From contig NC_050097.1 of NCBI RefSeq assembly GCF_902167145.1, forward strand, positions 142,935,982-142,999,981: a stretch of DNA of 64,000 nt, read 5' to 3'. Shown piece by piece: positions 23,605 to 35,809 of this stretch. This stretch comes from Zea mays (lineage: Eukaryota; Streptophyta; Magnoliopsida; Poales; Poaceae). The notes beneath the pieces are model-generated. The model was not told where the DNA came from. It made no database searches and worked only from the letters and a program-made list of their open reading frames with translations. The number at the start of each line of letters is the position of its first letter. The first letter of the stretch is position 1. Made by a program: the position numbers and the translations under genes.

Positions 23605-24819
23605 TGAAAGGGAAAAGTGCCCTTAGGCCATTTCTAAGTGTTTTGGTGATTTAGTGTCCAACACAAGTGCCTAAGTGTCAAATGGTGGACAAAGTACAAA
23701 TCAAGTAAAAAGGTATGTTTCTCAGACTTAGTACATTGTTTTAGAGGCTAATGTATTGTGTCTAAGTGCTGGAAACAGGAAAAAAACAATTGGAAATATC
23801 TTGGCTCGAGCAGCCAAGACTCCGCTCAGTCTGGGAGCACCGGACTGTCCGGTGGTGCACCGGACAGTGTCCGGTGCGCCAGGCTGGCTCAGGCGAACTG
23901 GCCGCTCTCGGGAAGAATTTAACGGCGTACGGCTATAATTCATCGGACTGTCCGGTGAACCAACGGTCGGCCGGGCCAACGGTCGGCTGCACGATCCGCG
24001 CGGGACATGTGGCCGAGCCAACGGTCGGGAGGGGGCACCAGACTGTCCGGTGTGCACCGGACAGTGTCCGATGCGCCAACGGCTCTAAGGCTGCCAACGG
24101 TCGGCTTCGCCAAATAGGGAAGGAAATCAGCACCGGACAGTGTCCGGTGGTGCACCGGACTGTCCGGTGCGCCAGGCGACAGAAGGCAAGAATTGCCTTC
24201 CCGAATTGCTCTCAACGGCTTCTAGCTGCCTTGGGGCTATAAAAGGGACCCCTAGGCGCATGGAGGAGTACACTAAGCATTCCTTGAGCATTCTTGATCA
24301 CTCACACTTCATTCTTGCGCACTTGTTCAACATTCTAGTGATTTGAGCTCAGTTCTAGTGTGCTAGTCTTTTGAGCTTAAGTCGAGGTCTTGTGTGTGTG
24401 TGTATTTGCTGTGATCTTTGTGTCTTGTGTGAGTTGCTAATCCCTCCCTTACTCCGTGCTTCTTTGTGAACATCTTTTGTAAGGGCGAGAGACTCCAAGT
24501 TGTGGAGATTCCTCGCAAACAGGATATTGAAAAGCAAAGCAAAACACCGTGGTATTCAAGTGGGTCTTTGGACCGCTTGAGAGGGGTTGATTGCAACCCT
24601 CGTCCGTCGGGACACCACAACGTGGAGTAGGCAAGCATTGGTCTTGGCCGAACCACGGGATAACCACCGTGCCATCTCTGTGATTGATATCTTTGTGGTT
24701 ATTGTTCTCCTCTCTAGCCACTTGGCGATTATTGGGCTAACACCTAACCAAGTTTTTGTGGCTTAAGTTTCAAGTTTTACAGGATCACCTATTCACCCCC
24801 CCCCTTCTAGGTGCTCTCA
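23605..24819 (+). repeat. 5' LTR of J1
   Basis: It starts TGAAAGGGAAAAGTGCCC and ends GGTGCTCTCA, 1215 bp. The TATA box TATAAAAG is at 24238-24245. Upstream of it are several CACCGGACAGTGTCCGGTG-type palindromes and repeated CAACGGTCGGC motifs (about 23838-24170). Confidence 0.88.
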
Positions 24820-24821
24820 AT

Positions 24822-24834
24822 TGGTATCGGAGCC
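24822..24834 (+). other. Primer binding site of J1
   Basis: TGGTATCGGAGCC lies two bases after the LTR. It matches the initiator tRNA-Met complement except for G at 24829, where the J2 and O2 sites have A. Confidence 0.8.
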
Positions 24835-24868
24835 GTTCTCTTCACGAAGGGACTAATCGCCCGAAGAG

Positions 24869-26698
24869 ATGGATCCTAAGGGGAAGGGAATCGTGATCAA
24901 CGATAAGGAGAAGGAGTCCTTCGTCAACGAGCCAAAGGATGACAAGCCTACCGACTCGGGCTCGAGCCACAGACGCAAAGATGGGAAGAAGAAGAAGACG
25001 AGACGCATCAAGGAGATCGTCTACTACGACGACAGCGATGAGTCCACTTCTTCTCAAAAGGACAACGACTATGACAAACGAAAGACGGTTAACTCAAACT
25101 TTTCTTTCGATTATTCGCGTATCCCGCATAGCTCAAATGCACATTTGCTTTCCATCCCTCTTGGCAAACCTCCACACTTTGATGGGGAGGACTACGGATT
25201 TTGGAGTCACAAAATGCGTAGTCACCTGTTCTCTCTCCATCTAAGCATATGGGAGATTGTTGAGAATGGAATGGAATTTGATAGCTCGGATAGTCCTATA
25301 TTTATTAATGAACAGATTCATAAAAATGCACAAGCTACTACTATGTTGTTAGCCTCTTTGTGCAGGGATGAGTACCATAAAGTGAGCGGCTTGGACAATG
25401 CCAAGCAGATCTGGGACACCCTCAAGATCTCTCATGAGGGGAATGACGTCACCTTGCTCACCAAGATAGAGTTGGTGGAGGGCGAGCTTGGAAGATTCGC
25501 GATGATAAGGGGCGAGGAGCCAACCCAAACATACAAGAAGGCTAAGGGCGAGGCACACCTTAGCAAGGAGTGGGACTCGGATTTTTCGTCATCCGACTCC
25601 GAAAATGAAGGACTCACCGCCACCGCCTTCAACAAGTCATCTCTCTTCCCCAACGAACGTCACACATGCCTCATGGCAAGGGAGAAGAAGGTATGTACCC
25701 GAAACACTACTTATGCTTCTTCAAGTGAGGACGAATCTAGTGATGAGGATGAAGTAGATTATTCATGTTTATTTAAGGGTCTAGATAGAACCAAGGTAGA
25801 TAAAATTAATGAATTAATTGATGCCTTGAATGATAAGAATAGGCTATTAGAAAAGCAAGAGGATTTGTTGTATGAAGAACATGATAAATTTGTAGAGGCA
25901 CAAAAATCTCATGCTTTAGAAGTTAAAAGGAATGAAATACTTTCTTGTGAACTATCTACTTGCCATGAGACAATTTCTAGCTTAAGGAGCATAAATGATG
26001 ATTTAAATGCTAAGTTAGAAATAGCTAGTAAATCAACATCTTGTGAAGAAATTGTTGCAACTTGCAATAGGTGTAAAGACTTTGATATTGATGCTTGTAG
26101 CAAACACCTAGCTTCAATTTCTAAATTAAGTGATGAAGTGGCTAGTCTTAATGATCAACTTAAGACTAGCAAAAGTGAATTTGATAAGCTAAAATTTGCA
26201 AGGGATGCCTACACGATTGGTAGACACCCCTCAATTAAGGATGGACTTGGCTTCAAGAGGGAAGCCAAGAACTTAACAAGCCATAAGATTCCCATTTCCG
26301 CCAAGGATAAAGGGAAGGCCCCTATGGCTATTAGTGCTAAAAAGAACCATGCCTTTATGTATCATGATAGGAGATAGTCTAGAAATGCCTATGATTCATA
26401 TGCTATGTTTGCTTCTAGTTCTTCCTATATGCATGATAGAGATATGTCTAGAAGAAATGTTGTTCATCATATGCCTAGGAGAAATGGTGTTAATGTTTCT
26501 AGGAAAATTAATGAACCTTCTACAATATATCATGCTTGCAATGCTTCATTTGCCATTTGTAGGAAGAATAAGAAGGTAATTGCTAGGAAGTTAGGGGCAA
26601 GATGCAAGGGAGATAAAACGTGCATTTGGGTCCCTAAAACCATTGTGACTAACCTTGTAGGACCCAACAAGAGTTGGGTACCTAAAACCCAAGCCTAA
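24869..26698 (+). pseudogene. J1 gag: zinc knuckle deleted, one stop
   Basis: It opens at ATG 24869 ([17 protein letters not shown]). The N-terminal capsid-like part matches J2 gag through [15 protein letters not shown]. It then jumps to KKAKGEAH: about 530 bases present in J2 (roughly 45846-46373) are absent, in frame, with TACAA shared at both edges. The lost part includes the rest of the capsid-like region and the CCHC zinc knuckle. The coiled-coil part (about 25750-26200) remains. A TAG at 26375-26377 stops the frame, which then stays open to the conserved end (CIWVPK...SWVPK) at 26698. A short deletion follows the stop relative to J2. Confidence 0.85.
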
Positions 26699-26705
26699 AT
26701 TTGCC

Positions 26706-29700
26706 TTGCAGGTTTATGCATCCGGGGGTTCAAGCTGGATTATCGACAGTGGATGCACAAACCATATGACGGGGGAGAAGAAAATGTTCACCTCCTACGT
26801 CAAAAACAAGGATTCCCAAGATTCAATAATATTCGGTGACGGGAATCAAGGCAAGGTAAAAGGGTTAGGTAAAATTGCTATTCCATCCGAGCACTCTATA
26901 TCTAATGTGTTTTTAGTTGAGTCTCTTGGATATAATTTGTTATCTGTTAGTCAATTATGCAATATGGGATATAATTGTCTATTCACAAATGTAGATGTGT
27001 CTGTCTTTAGAAGAAGTGATGGTTCATTGGCTTTTAAGGGTGTATTAGACGGCAAACTTTACTTAGTTGATTTTACAAAAGAAGAGGTCGGTCTAGATGC
27101 ATGCTTAATTGCTAAGACTAGCATGGGCTGGTTGTGGCATCGCCGCTTAGCACATGTGGGGATGAAGAACCTTCATAAGCTTCTAAAGGGAGAACACGTG
27201 ATAGGTTTAACTAATGTGCAATTCGAAAAAGATAGACCTTGTGCAGCTTGTCAAGCAGGCAAACAGGTGGGAGGCTCTCATCACACCAAAAATGTGATGA
27301 CCACATCAAGACCCTTGGAGATGCTTCATATGGACCTCTTCGGACCCGTCGCCTATCTGAGTATAGGAGGAAGTAAGTATGGTCTTGTTATAGTTGATGA
27401 TTTTTCCCGCTTCACTTGGGTATTCTTTTTGCAGGACAAATCTGAAACCCAAGGGACCCTCAAGCGCTTCCTCAGGAGAGCTCAAAATGAGTTTGAGCTC
27501 AAGGTGAAGAAGATAAGGAGCGACAACGGGTCCGAGTTCAAGAACCTTCAAGTGAAGGAGTTCCTTGAGGAGGAGGGGATCAAGCACGAGTTCTCCGCTC
27601 CCTACACACCACAACAAAATGGTGTGGTAGAGAGGAAGAACAGGACGCTCATCGATATGGCGAGGACTATGCTTGGAGAGTTCAAGACCCCCAAGCGCTT
27701 TTGGTCGGAAGCCGTGAACACGGCTTGCCACGCCATCAACTGGGTCTATCTTCACCGCCTCCTCAAGAAGACTTCGTATGAGCTGCTAACTGGTAACAAA
27801 CCCAATGTGTCTTATTTTCGTGTATTTGGGAGCAAGTGTTATATTCTTGTAAAGAAAGGTAGAACTTCTAAATTTGCTCCCAAAGCTGTGGAAGGGTTTT
27901 TATTAGGTTATGATTCAAATACAAAGGCGTATAGGGTCTTCAACAAATCATCGGGTTTGGTTGAAGTCTCTAGCGACGTTGTATTTGATGAGACTAATGG
28001 CTCTCCAAGAGAGCAAGTTGTTGATCTTGATGATGTAGATGAAGAAGACGTTCCAACGACCGCAATGCGCACTATGGAGATTGGCGATGTGCGACCACAG
28101 GAACAATTGGAGCAAGATCAACCTTCTTCCTCAACAATGGTGCATCCCCCAACTCAAGACGATGAACAGGTTCATCAGGAGGAGGCGTGTGATCAAGGGG
28201 AGCACAAGATGATCATGTGATGGAGAAAGAAGCACAACCGGCACCTCCAACCCAAGTTCGAGCGACGATTCAAAGGGATCATCCCGTCGACCAAATTTTG
28301 GGTGATATTAGCAAGGGAGTAACTACTCGCTCTAGATTAGTTAATTTTTGTGAGCATTACTCCTTTGTCTCTTCTATTGAGCCTTTCAGGGTAGAAGAGG
28401 CCTTGCTAGATCTGGACTGGGTGTTGGCCATGCAGGAGGAGCTAAACAACTTCAAGCGTAATGAAGTTTGGACACTGGTGCCTCGTCCCAAGCAAAATGT
28501 TGTGGGAACCAAGTGGGTGTTCCGCAACAAACAGGACGAGCACGGGGTGGTGACAAGGAACAAGGCTCGACTTGTGGCAAAAGGTTATGCCCAAGTCGCA
28601 GGTTTGGACTTTGAGGAGACTTTCGCTCCTGTGGCTAGGCTAGAATCAATTCGTATTTTGCTAGCATATGCCGCTCACCATTCTTTCAGGTTGTTCCAAA
28701 TGGATGTGAAGAGCGCTTTCCTCAACGGGCCAATCAAGGAGGAGGTGTACGTGGAGCAACCCCCTGGCTTCGAGGATGAACGGTACCCTGACCACGTGTG
28801 TAAGCTCTCTAAGGTGCTCTATGGACTTAAGCAAGCCCCAAGAGCATGGTATGAATGCCTTAGAGACTTTTTAATTGCTAATGCTTTCAAGGTTGGGAAA
28901 GCCGATCCAACTCTTTTCACTAAGACTTGCGATGGTGATCTTTTTGTGTGCCAAATTTATGTCAATGACATAATATTTGGTTCTACTAATCAAAAGTCTT
29001 GTGAAGAGTTTAGCAAGGTGATGACGCAGAAATTCGAGATGTCGATGATGGGCGAGTTGAACTACTTCCTTGGGTTCCAAGTGAAGCAACTCAAGGACGG
29101 CACCTTCATCTCCCAAACGAAGTACACGCAAGACTTGCTAAAGTGGTTTGGGATGAAGGACGCCAAGCCCGCAAAGACACCGATGGGAACCGACAGACAC
29201 ACCGACCTCAACAAAGGAGGTAAGTCCGTTGATCAAAAGGCATACCGGTCAATGATAGGTTCTTTGCTTTATTTATGTGCTAGTAGACCGGATATTATGC
29301 TTAGCGTATGCATGTGTGCTAGATTTCAATCTGATCCAAGGGAGTGTCACCTAGTGGCTATGAAGCGAATTCTTAGATATTTAGTCGCTACGCCTTGCTT
29401 CGGGATCTGGTATCCAAAGGGGTCTAACTTTGACTTGATTGGATATTCAGATTCCGACTATGCTGGATGTAAGGTCGATAGGAAGAGTACATCGGGGACG
29501 TGCCAATTCTTAGGAAGGTCCCTGGTGTCATGGAATTCTAAGAAACAAACTTCTGTTGCCCTATCCACCGCTGAGGCCGAGTACGTTGCCGCAGGAAAGT
29601 GTTGCGTGCAACTACTTTGGATGAGGCAAACCCTCCGGGACTTTGGCTACAATCTGAGCAAAGTCCCACTCCTATGTGATAATGAGAGTGCTATCCGAAT

Positions 29701-29911
29701 AGCGGAAAATCCTATTGAGCACAGCCGCACAAAGCACATTGACATCCGGCATCACTTTTTGAGAGACCACCAGCAAAAGGGAGATATCAAAGTGTTTCAT
29801 GTTAGCACCAAAAACCAGCTAGTCGATATCTTTACCAAGCCTTTAGATGAGAAGACCTTTTGCAGGCTGCGTAGTGAGCTAAATGTCCTAGATTCGCAGA
29901 ACTTAGATTGA
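26706..29911 (+). pseudogene. J1 pol: frameshifted, RT motif YVND
   Basis: The order is PR ([13 protein letters not shown]), GAG-pre-integrase (WHRRLAHVG...CAACQAGK), integrase core ([26 protein letters not shown]), RT, RNase H ([17 protein letters not shown]). A 1-nt loss in a G run near 28197 (four Gs here, five in J2) ends the first frame at 28220, and the second runs 28217-29911. The RT catalytic motif reads YVND, with an asparagine codon at 28964-28966 where J2, O1 and O2 have aspartate. That residue coordinates catalytic metal, so RT would be inactive even without the frameshift. Confidence 0.88.
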
Positions 29912-30700
29912 TTTATAGCATACATGTGTTTATGCCTTTGATCATGTTCCTTATGCATTTTGTTGCTTACTTGTGGTGCTCAAGTTGTACAAACACTCCT
30001 CGGACCTCACAAGTCCTTGTGCAAGTGATGCACATATTTAGGGGGAGTTGTGTTACAACTTGACCCTTTGAGACTAACCTTGTGCTTGAGTTTGCTTGAT
30101 TTAGTCTCAAAGGAGGTTTGAAAGGGAAAAGGTGGACTTGAATCATGAAAGACTTCCACTGCACTCCGATGAGAGGGTAATTTATTCCAAGTTCATCTCA
30201 TGTATTCTTATTACCTTTCTATTCTTAGTTGAAGATTTTGGTGAGGCAATGGGGTTAAAGGGCCAAGGTTGATCCCGTTTTGGTGCTTGATGCCAAAGGG
30301 GGAGAAAATAAAGGCCAAAGCAATAAATGGATCAGCTACGACTTGAGAATTTTGAAAAAGTAGAGTTAGAGTTTTTGTTTGTCAAAATACTCTTGTTTGC
30401 TTCTTACTATCAAAAGTTGGTCTCTTGTGGGGAGAAGGCTTAATTATGGGAAAAAGGGGGAGTTTTTGAATCCTTGATCAATTTCTCGTGAAATATCTCT
30501 CTTTATGTTTCAACATGTGTGTTTGACTTAGAGATAGGAAATTGAGTTTGATTTGCAAAAGCAAACCAAGTGGTGGCAAAGAATGATCCATATATGCCAA
30601 ATTTGATTCAAAACAAATTTGAGTTCTTATTTGAATTGATTTTGTACTTGTTCTACTTGCTTTATGGTGTGTTGGCATAAATCACCAAAAAGGGGGAGAT
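29912..30700 (+). other. J1 3' non-coding region with repeated polypurine tracts
   Basis: No gene. Purine tracts with AGGGGGAG occur near 30040, 30297, 30453 and 30690. The last, ending at 30700 next to the LTR, is the expected PPT. The layout is the same as in J2 (50774-51563). Confidence 0.65.
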
Positions 30701-31357
30701 TGAAAGGGAAAAGTGCCCTTAGGCCATTTCTAAGTGTTTTGGTGATTTAGTGTCCAACACAAGTGCCTAAGTGTCAAATGGTGGACAAAGTACAAATCAA
30801 GTAAAAAGGTATGTTTCTCAGACTTAGTACATTGTTCTAGAGGCTAATGTATTGTGTCTAAGTGCTGGAAACAGGAAAAGAACAATTGGAAATATCTTGG
30901 CTCGAGCAGCCAAGACTCCGCTCAGTCTGGGAGCACCGGACAGTGTCCGGTGGTGCACCGGACAGTGTCCGGTGCGCCAGGCTGGCTCAGGCGAACTGGC
31001 CGCTCTCGAGAAGAATTTAACGGCGTACGGCTATAATTCATCGGACTGTCCGGTGCACACCGGACTGTCCGGTGAACCAACGGTCGGCCGGGCCAACGGT
31101 CGGCTGTGCGATCCGCGCGGGACACGTGGCCGAGCCAACGGTCGGGAGGGGGCACCGGACTGTCCGGTGTGCACCGGACAGTGTCCGATGCGCCAACGGC
31201 TCTAAGGCTGCTAACGGTCGGCTTCGCCAAATAAGGAAGGAAATCAGCACCGGACAGTGTCCGGTGGTGCACCGGACTGTCCGGTGCGCCAGGCGACAGA
31301 AGGCAAGAATTGCCTTCCCGGATTGCTCTCAACGGCTTCTAGCTGCCTTGGGGCTAT
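30701..31357 (+). repeat. 3' LTR of J1, left part (up to the CACTA insertion)
   Basis: It starts TGAAAGGGAAAAGTGCCC and runs to GGGGCTAT, where the CACTA TSD TAT (31355-31357) lies. Relative to the 5' LTR it carries one extra palindrome unit near 31040-31075 and about a dozen substitutions. Confidence 0.88.
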
Positions 31358-31370
31358 CACTACCGGAATC
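31358..31370 (+). repeat. Left terminal inverted repeat of CACTA
   Basis: CACTACCGGAATC, perfect over 13 bases against 40774-40786 and starting with the CACTA pentamer. Confidence 0.95.
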
Positions 31371-32853
31371 CGGCCCTTTGCCGAGTGCCGGAGGCTTTGC
31401 CGAGTGCTTTTTATCGGGCACTCGGCAAAGCCGACTTTGCCGAGTGCCGCCCTCGGCAGAGTCCTGCGCTCGGTAAAGAGATTGTTTACCGAGTGCCGGG
31501 CACTCGCACCGCCAAGCACTCGGCAAAGACTGTTGTGCCGAGGGTCAAGCACTCGGCAAACATGGCTCTCGGCAAAGGGCCGTTAGCGGCCGTCTACCAC
31601 TGACGGCCGTCAGTCTTTGCCGAGTGTCAAATATCTAGCACTCGGCAAAGACAGTCTTTGCCGAGTGTCCTATGTAGACACTCGGCAAAGCATTTTTTTA
31701 TTTTTTTTATTTTGGTCACCAAACTTTTTGTGGTATGTTCCTACACTATGTAGACCTACATGTACCATTTTGGGACAATTATAACAATGTTTTCTATAGC
31801 TAGTACATTTAGTTTGTTTATTTGAATTTCTTCGGAAAATTTAGATTTGAACTGCAGGTCACTCGAAACTTAGAAAACCGTGCATATAAAAATGATATAC
31901 ATGCTACTTAGCACAAGTTACGACCGATTTCAGGAGCGGACCGGAAACGTCGAGCACCATGCTCACTCAACATGACCGTAAACTTGCCATCCAGGTGTTT
32001 AAAAATTGTATAAAACAGAAAAAAAAAGTCAGAAAATCATGAAACTTGTCCACGTGTCATGATATCATATGTAGAGGCTGTGATAAAAATTTGAAAAAGT
32101 TTCGAGAAAGGTGTAACGCACTATGTGTACAAACCTAAGAGATCCACATTGAAACTCTATGATTTCATGTGTGGTTCTCTTAGGTTTCTACACATAATGT
32201 CTCACAACTTTCTCCAAACATTCTAAATTTTTTATCACAGACTCTACATATGATATCATGACACGTGCACAAGTTTCATGATTTTCTGACTTTTTTTCTG
32301 TTTTATACAATTTTTAAACACCTGGATGGCAAGTTTACGGTCATGTTGAGTGAGCATGGTGCTCGAAGTTTTCGGTCCGCTCCTGAAATCGATCGTAACT
32401 TGTGCTAAGTAGCATAGATATCATTTTTGCATGCACGGTTTTCCAAGTTTCGAGTGACCTGCAGTTCAAATCTGAATTTTCCGAAGAAATTCAAATAAAC
32501 AAACTAAATGTACTAGCTATAGAAAACATTGTTATAATTGTCCCAAAATGGTACATGTAGGTCTACATAGTGTAGGAACATACCACAAAAAGTTTGGTGA
32601 CCAAAATAAAAAAATAAAAATATGCTTTGCCGAGTGTCTACATAGGACACTCGGCAAATATTGTCTTTGCCGAGTGCTAGATAGCTGACACTCGGCAAAG
32701 GATAGTAAAAGATTCTTTGCCGAGTGCCGTCCAGCTGACACTCGGCAAAGGACTCTTTGCCGAGTGCCCGCGATCTGGCACTCGGCAAAGAATATTTTAA
32801 TATTTTTAAAAAATCTTTGCCGAGTGCCCGCGATCTGGCACTCGGCAAAGTCG
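31371..32853. repeat. Left subterminal region: CTTTGCCGAGTG-type repeats
   Basis: Many copies of TTTGCCGAGTGC and its complement GCACTCGGCAAAG, often as head-to-head pairs around 5-15 bp spacers. They are dense at 31376-31700 and 32630-32850. In En/Spm such subterminal motifs bind TnpA. The middle part is occupied by the foldback arms. Confidence 0.85.
31614..32702. repeat. 1.1 kb foldback (two 540 bp arms, almost no loop)
   Basis: 31614-32153 is the inverted copy of 32162-32702, about 95% identical by eye, meeting near 32157. Landmarks: GGTCACCAAACTTTTTGTGG (about 31715) against its complement near 32600, and AAACCTAAGAGATCCACA against its complement near 32180. The outer ends are the CACTA subterminal motifs themselves. 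A transcript through it would fold into a long hairpin. Confidence 0.88.
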
Positions 32854-33540
32854 TTGAATAATAAACCGGTCGTCTTCCTCTCTTCTTCTCTTCCTCACAC
32901 TCTCTCTGTCTATTTCCACCGCGCGCCGCGCCGCTCCCGTCGCGCCGCTCCCACCGCCGTCCCTCACGCGCCGCCGGCCACGCGCGCCGCCAGCCCGCGC
33001 GCCCCGCCATCCCACGCGCCGCCCCCACGTGCGCCGCCCCTGCGACCTCCGCCGCCGGCCACGCCATCCTCCGCCGCTGGCCACGCCATCGCTCCGGCCC
33101 GGCCATCCTCCCCGCTCCGGCCATCTCCGCCATCCCCCCGCTCCGGCCATCTCCGCCAACCACCGTCACTCCGGCTAAGGTATACGATAAATTTTTATAT
33201 GAAATTGTTATACGATCTTGAAAATGTTATATGAAATTGTTATACGATCTATGAAATTGTTATATGAAATTGTTAGGTTTGAAATTGTTATTTGAAATCT
33301 CCCGCTATGGTTATATGAAATTGTTAGGTTTGATATTAAGTGAGTTTGGTTGCCGCCGTCGTCTCACTCTCACTCACTCACTCACCCGCTCGCTCGCCGT
33401 CGTCGCGCCCACCGTCGTCTCACTCTCAGTCACTCACCCGCTCACTCTCTCTCACTTAGATGTGACTTGCATTCATCGTGTCGTTTGTATATGTGCGTGT
33501 TAGCCATCATGCTGTTAGATCTATTTGCAGGTTTTGAAAA
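32854..33540 (+). other. Putative CACTA leader/first exon and intron, with short tandem repeats
   Basis: A CT-rich tract (32870-32925) is followed by a C/G-rich block (32925-33180) that ends in a possible donor (CTAAG then GTATAC, about 33180). An AT-rich part has degenerate repeats of TTATATGAAATTG (33195-33340). A second short repeat of TCTCACTCTCACTCACTC type is at 33359-33460. The layout resembles an untranslated leader and first intron of a transposase gene. No reading frame in it is convincing. Confidence 0.35.
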
Positions 33541-33740
33541 CCTCCCCATACAGGGGAAATGCTGCCGATTTTTTTTGACATGCTTGTTTATTTTTTATAA
33601 ATGCACGAAGAAAACGAGATGTGTGTGGTTGTTTTTTTTTGGATGGATAATACCTATCAAATCCTCCGTATGCATGTGGCAGTGGCATCACATATATGTA
33701 TATATACTGGACAAAATGGCAGGCAATTCTAAGCTTAATA

Positions 33741-33950
33741 TTTTTTTTGAAAGGGAAAGGCACAAGAATTTCCCTTCCAATATATTAGACGAAAAGAGCA
33801 AACACTGTACAAATACTGGCACCAAAGCTGGCGCCACCACAAAAAACAACTAGCCAAGCAAGACCTAGCTATGACACTGGCACCAGAAAAGGGGGAAAAA
33901 ACTAACCCTCTGACCGGCCAGTCCCCCGGACACTACTAGCAGGCAACACA
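33741..33950 (-). mobile_element. Possible LINE 3' end fragment
   Basis: On the minus strand the sequence ends GGAAATTCTTGTGCCTTTCC and then CCTTTCAAAAAAAATATT at 33741, resembling plant L1-type 3' UTR endings with a short poly-A. There is no coding part. The upstream limit and any TSD are unclear. Confidence 0.3.
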
Positions 33951-35809
33951 CATAAAACTTCTAGCTAGCATACAATTCATTTTTCACATGATAAATGATA
34001 ATATCTATAAACCCACCACCAACATATATCTCGCCCAATAGTTTTGTTGATTTTGATCTGATTACATAAGGTAGTAGTGAAAGTTTTGGATAGGTGACTC
34101 TCTGCTCATGTCTTAAATAATATAAGGCAAATCAGAGCGAAGGTATCACTATATATATATAGAGATGATTCGATGGAACCAATCGTGTACGTAGCTATGT
34201 GGTGAATCACCGAATGTTCTGTGACCAAAATGATGGGTAGGGGTAGGGCTCACAAATTACAGTCACAGCACAGCTCAGGGAAAAGGGTTTACATGAAGCA
34301 GGGTGGCAGAGAGATCTAGTTGATCATGGTGGTCCTGGGAATGTAGAATTTCTTGTGGACCCAGCGTTGTGGTTAATTTTACTCCGTCCAAGTGAACTGC
34401 ATATTTTAGCTCATGTTTTCCTAGCATCACATATTTTTAGTTTGTATCATTTGTGTGTGTAGACACATATATAGTCCTGTTGTGCCAAATTAAACAGCTA
34501 ACACGCATGCAATGAAATCACACATTTATTTTTAAACATGAAGGTGCTCAAATGCGACTATATATCATGTATCTATCTTCTTTATTAGTTTATGCGCAAT
34601 ATAGTCATGTATGTAGGGGTGATAATGGATCACGATCCAAATGTTTTTTTATAATTTGTTAGGGCCCCTAAATTAATTTTAGTTTTAAAAAATGAATAGA
34701 AATAGAGCTCGATCCTAATTCACTCTGATCCTTAAATTTTATAGTGTAAAATTTAGAATACATTGTCACCCCTACATGTATGCAAAACATATATTGTTCT
34801 CAACCTCTAGAGTGTTACCTCAAGTAATAACCACCTTAAAAGTTGAGGTTGATACTTGCCCCCACCAAATTAGGTGCATTTATACGGCAATATATGTAAA
34901 TATTGTTATTGACTGCACCTAATCATTCATTTTATCTTTTTTTGCGAAAAGCAAAATCAAGCAGACAAATTAATTTGAACGGTCATGCATTTTCTAAAAG
35001 AGAGATGAAAATAGGACTGTACATGAGTTCAAATCAGAAGATAGTGGTCACTCACACGCGCATTATTCTGATTGTTTCCAAAGGTAAAACTTGACTTACT
35101 AACAAAAATCCTAATATTTGCCTATTATTTTGGTAGCAGGTCTGAAGGAAAAAAAATGATATAGCAATCTACGATAGTTAAAAAAAATCTTTGGATAAAT
35201 ACATGCATATGCATATGATCGAGTGAATTTAACAGTTATAACCATATGGTTTTTTTAGTAACTGTTACATGAAAATATAGGCTTATCTGATTTTCCTCTT
35301 AGTACTTTCTTCTTTCACTGATCCATCCATTGATCGGTTGATACATATGGTGTACACAACACCGCGCCATGATGTAATAAGTTAATTAGGATCTGATGGT
35401 GGTCCATGTGTGGACGTTTAAAGATCGAACAAAGTGGTGAATGATGAAGAGGAAAATATGGGGTGTGTGCAGTGTGTGTGTGTGTGTGGGGGGGGGGGGG
35501 TATGTCATGTCTTGCCATATTGAATTGAAATAGGCCCTCTGTCAGTTACGATTCAAGCAGAAGGATAAAAAAGAGTTCAAACCGGATCAGCAGATCAAAT
35601 AAATAAAAAGCTAACAGATCAACATATGCACCTCACCGGATTGATCAGCGGCCAAGCGATGTGCATAACCAGTACAATGAATTCGAAGCCTTGAAACTCA
35701 CCTTGTCAGATAGAGGATCGATCTATAGTGGTTAGATGCAGAACAAACTCTTGTCAGATGAAGAGTGTTGCGCGCATGTGTTCTTGATCTCTCAGAAGTT
35801 GTAGCTACC

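Noticed and set aside
23728..24242. Frames rich in HRTVRC/APDCPV-type repeats in Sirevirus LTRs
   Set aside because: They are translations of the CACCGGACTGTCCGGTG palindromes, seen in all frames and in every LTR.
31244..31603. ORFs spanning the J1 LTR/CACTA boundary and the subterminal repeats (also 40000-40840)
   Set aside because: They are made of translated TTTGCCGAGTG repeats (PSARQS-, LGKG-type strings) and occur in both orientations.
32513..33234. Arg/Gly- or Pro-rich protein in the CACTA leader region
   Set aside because: Low-complexity frames on both strands without a domain. Better read as an untranslated leader.
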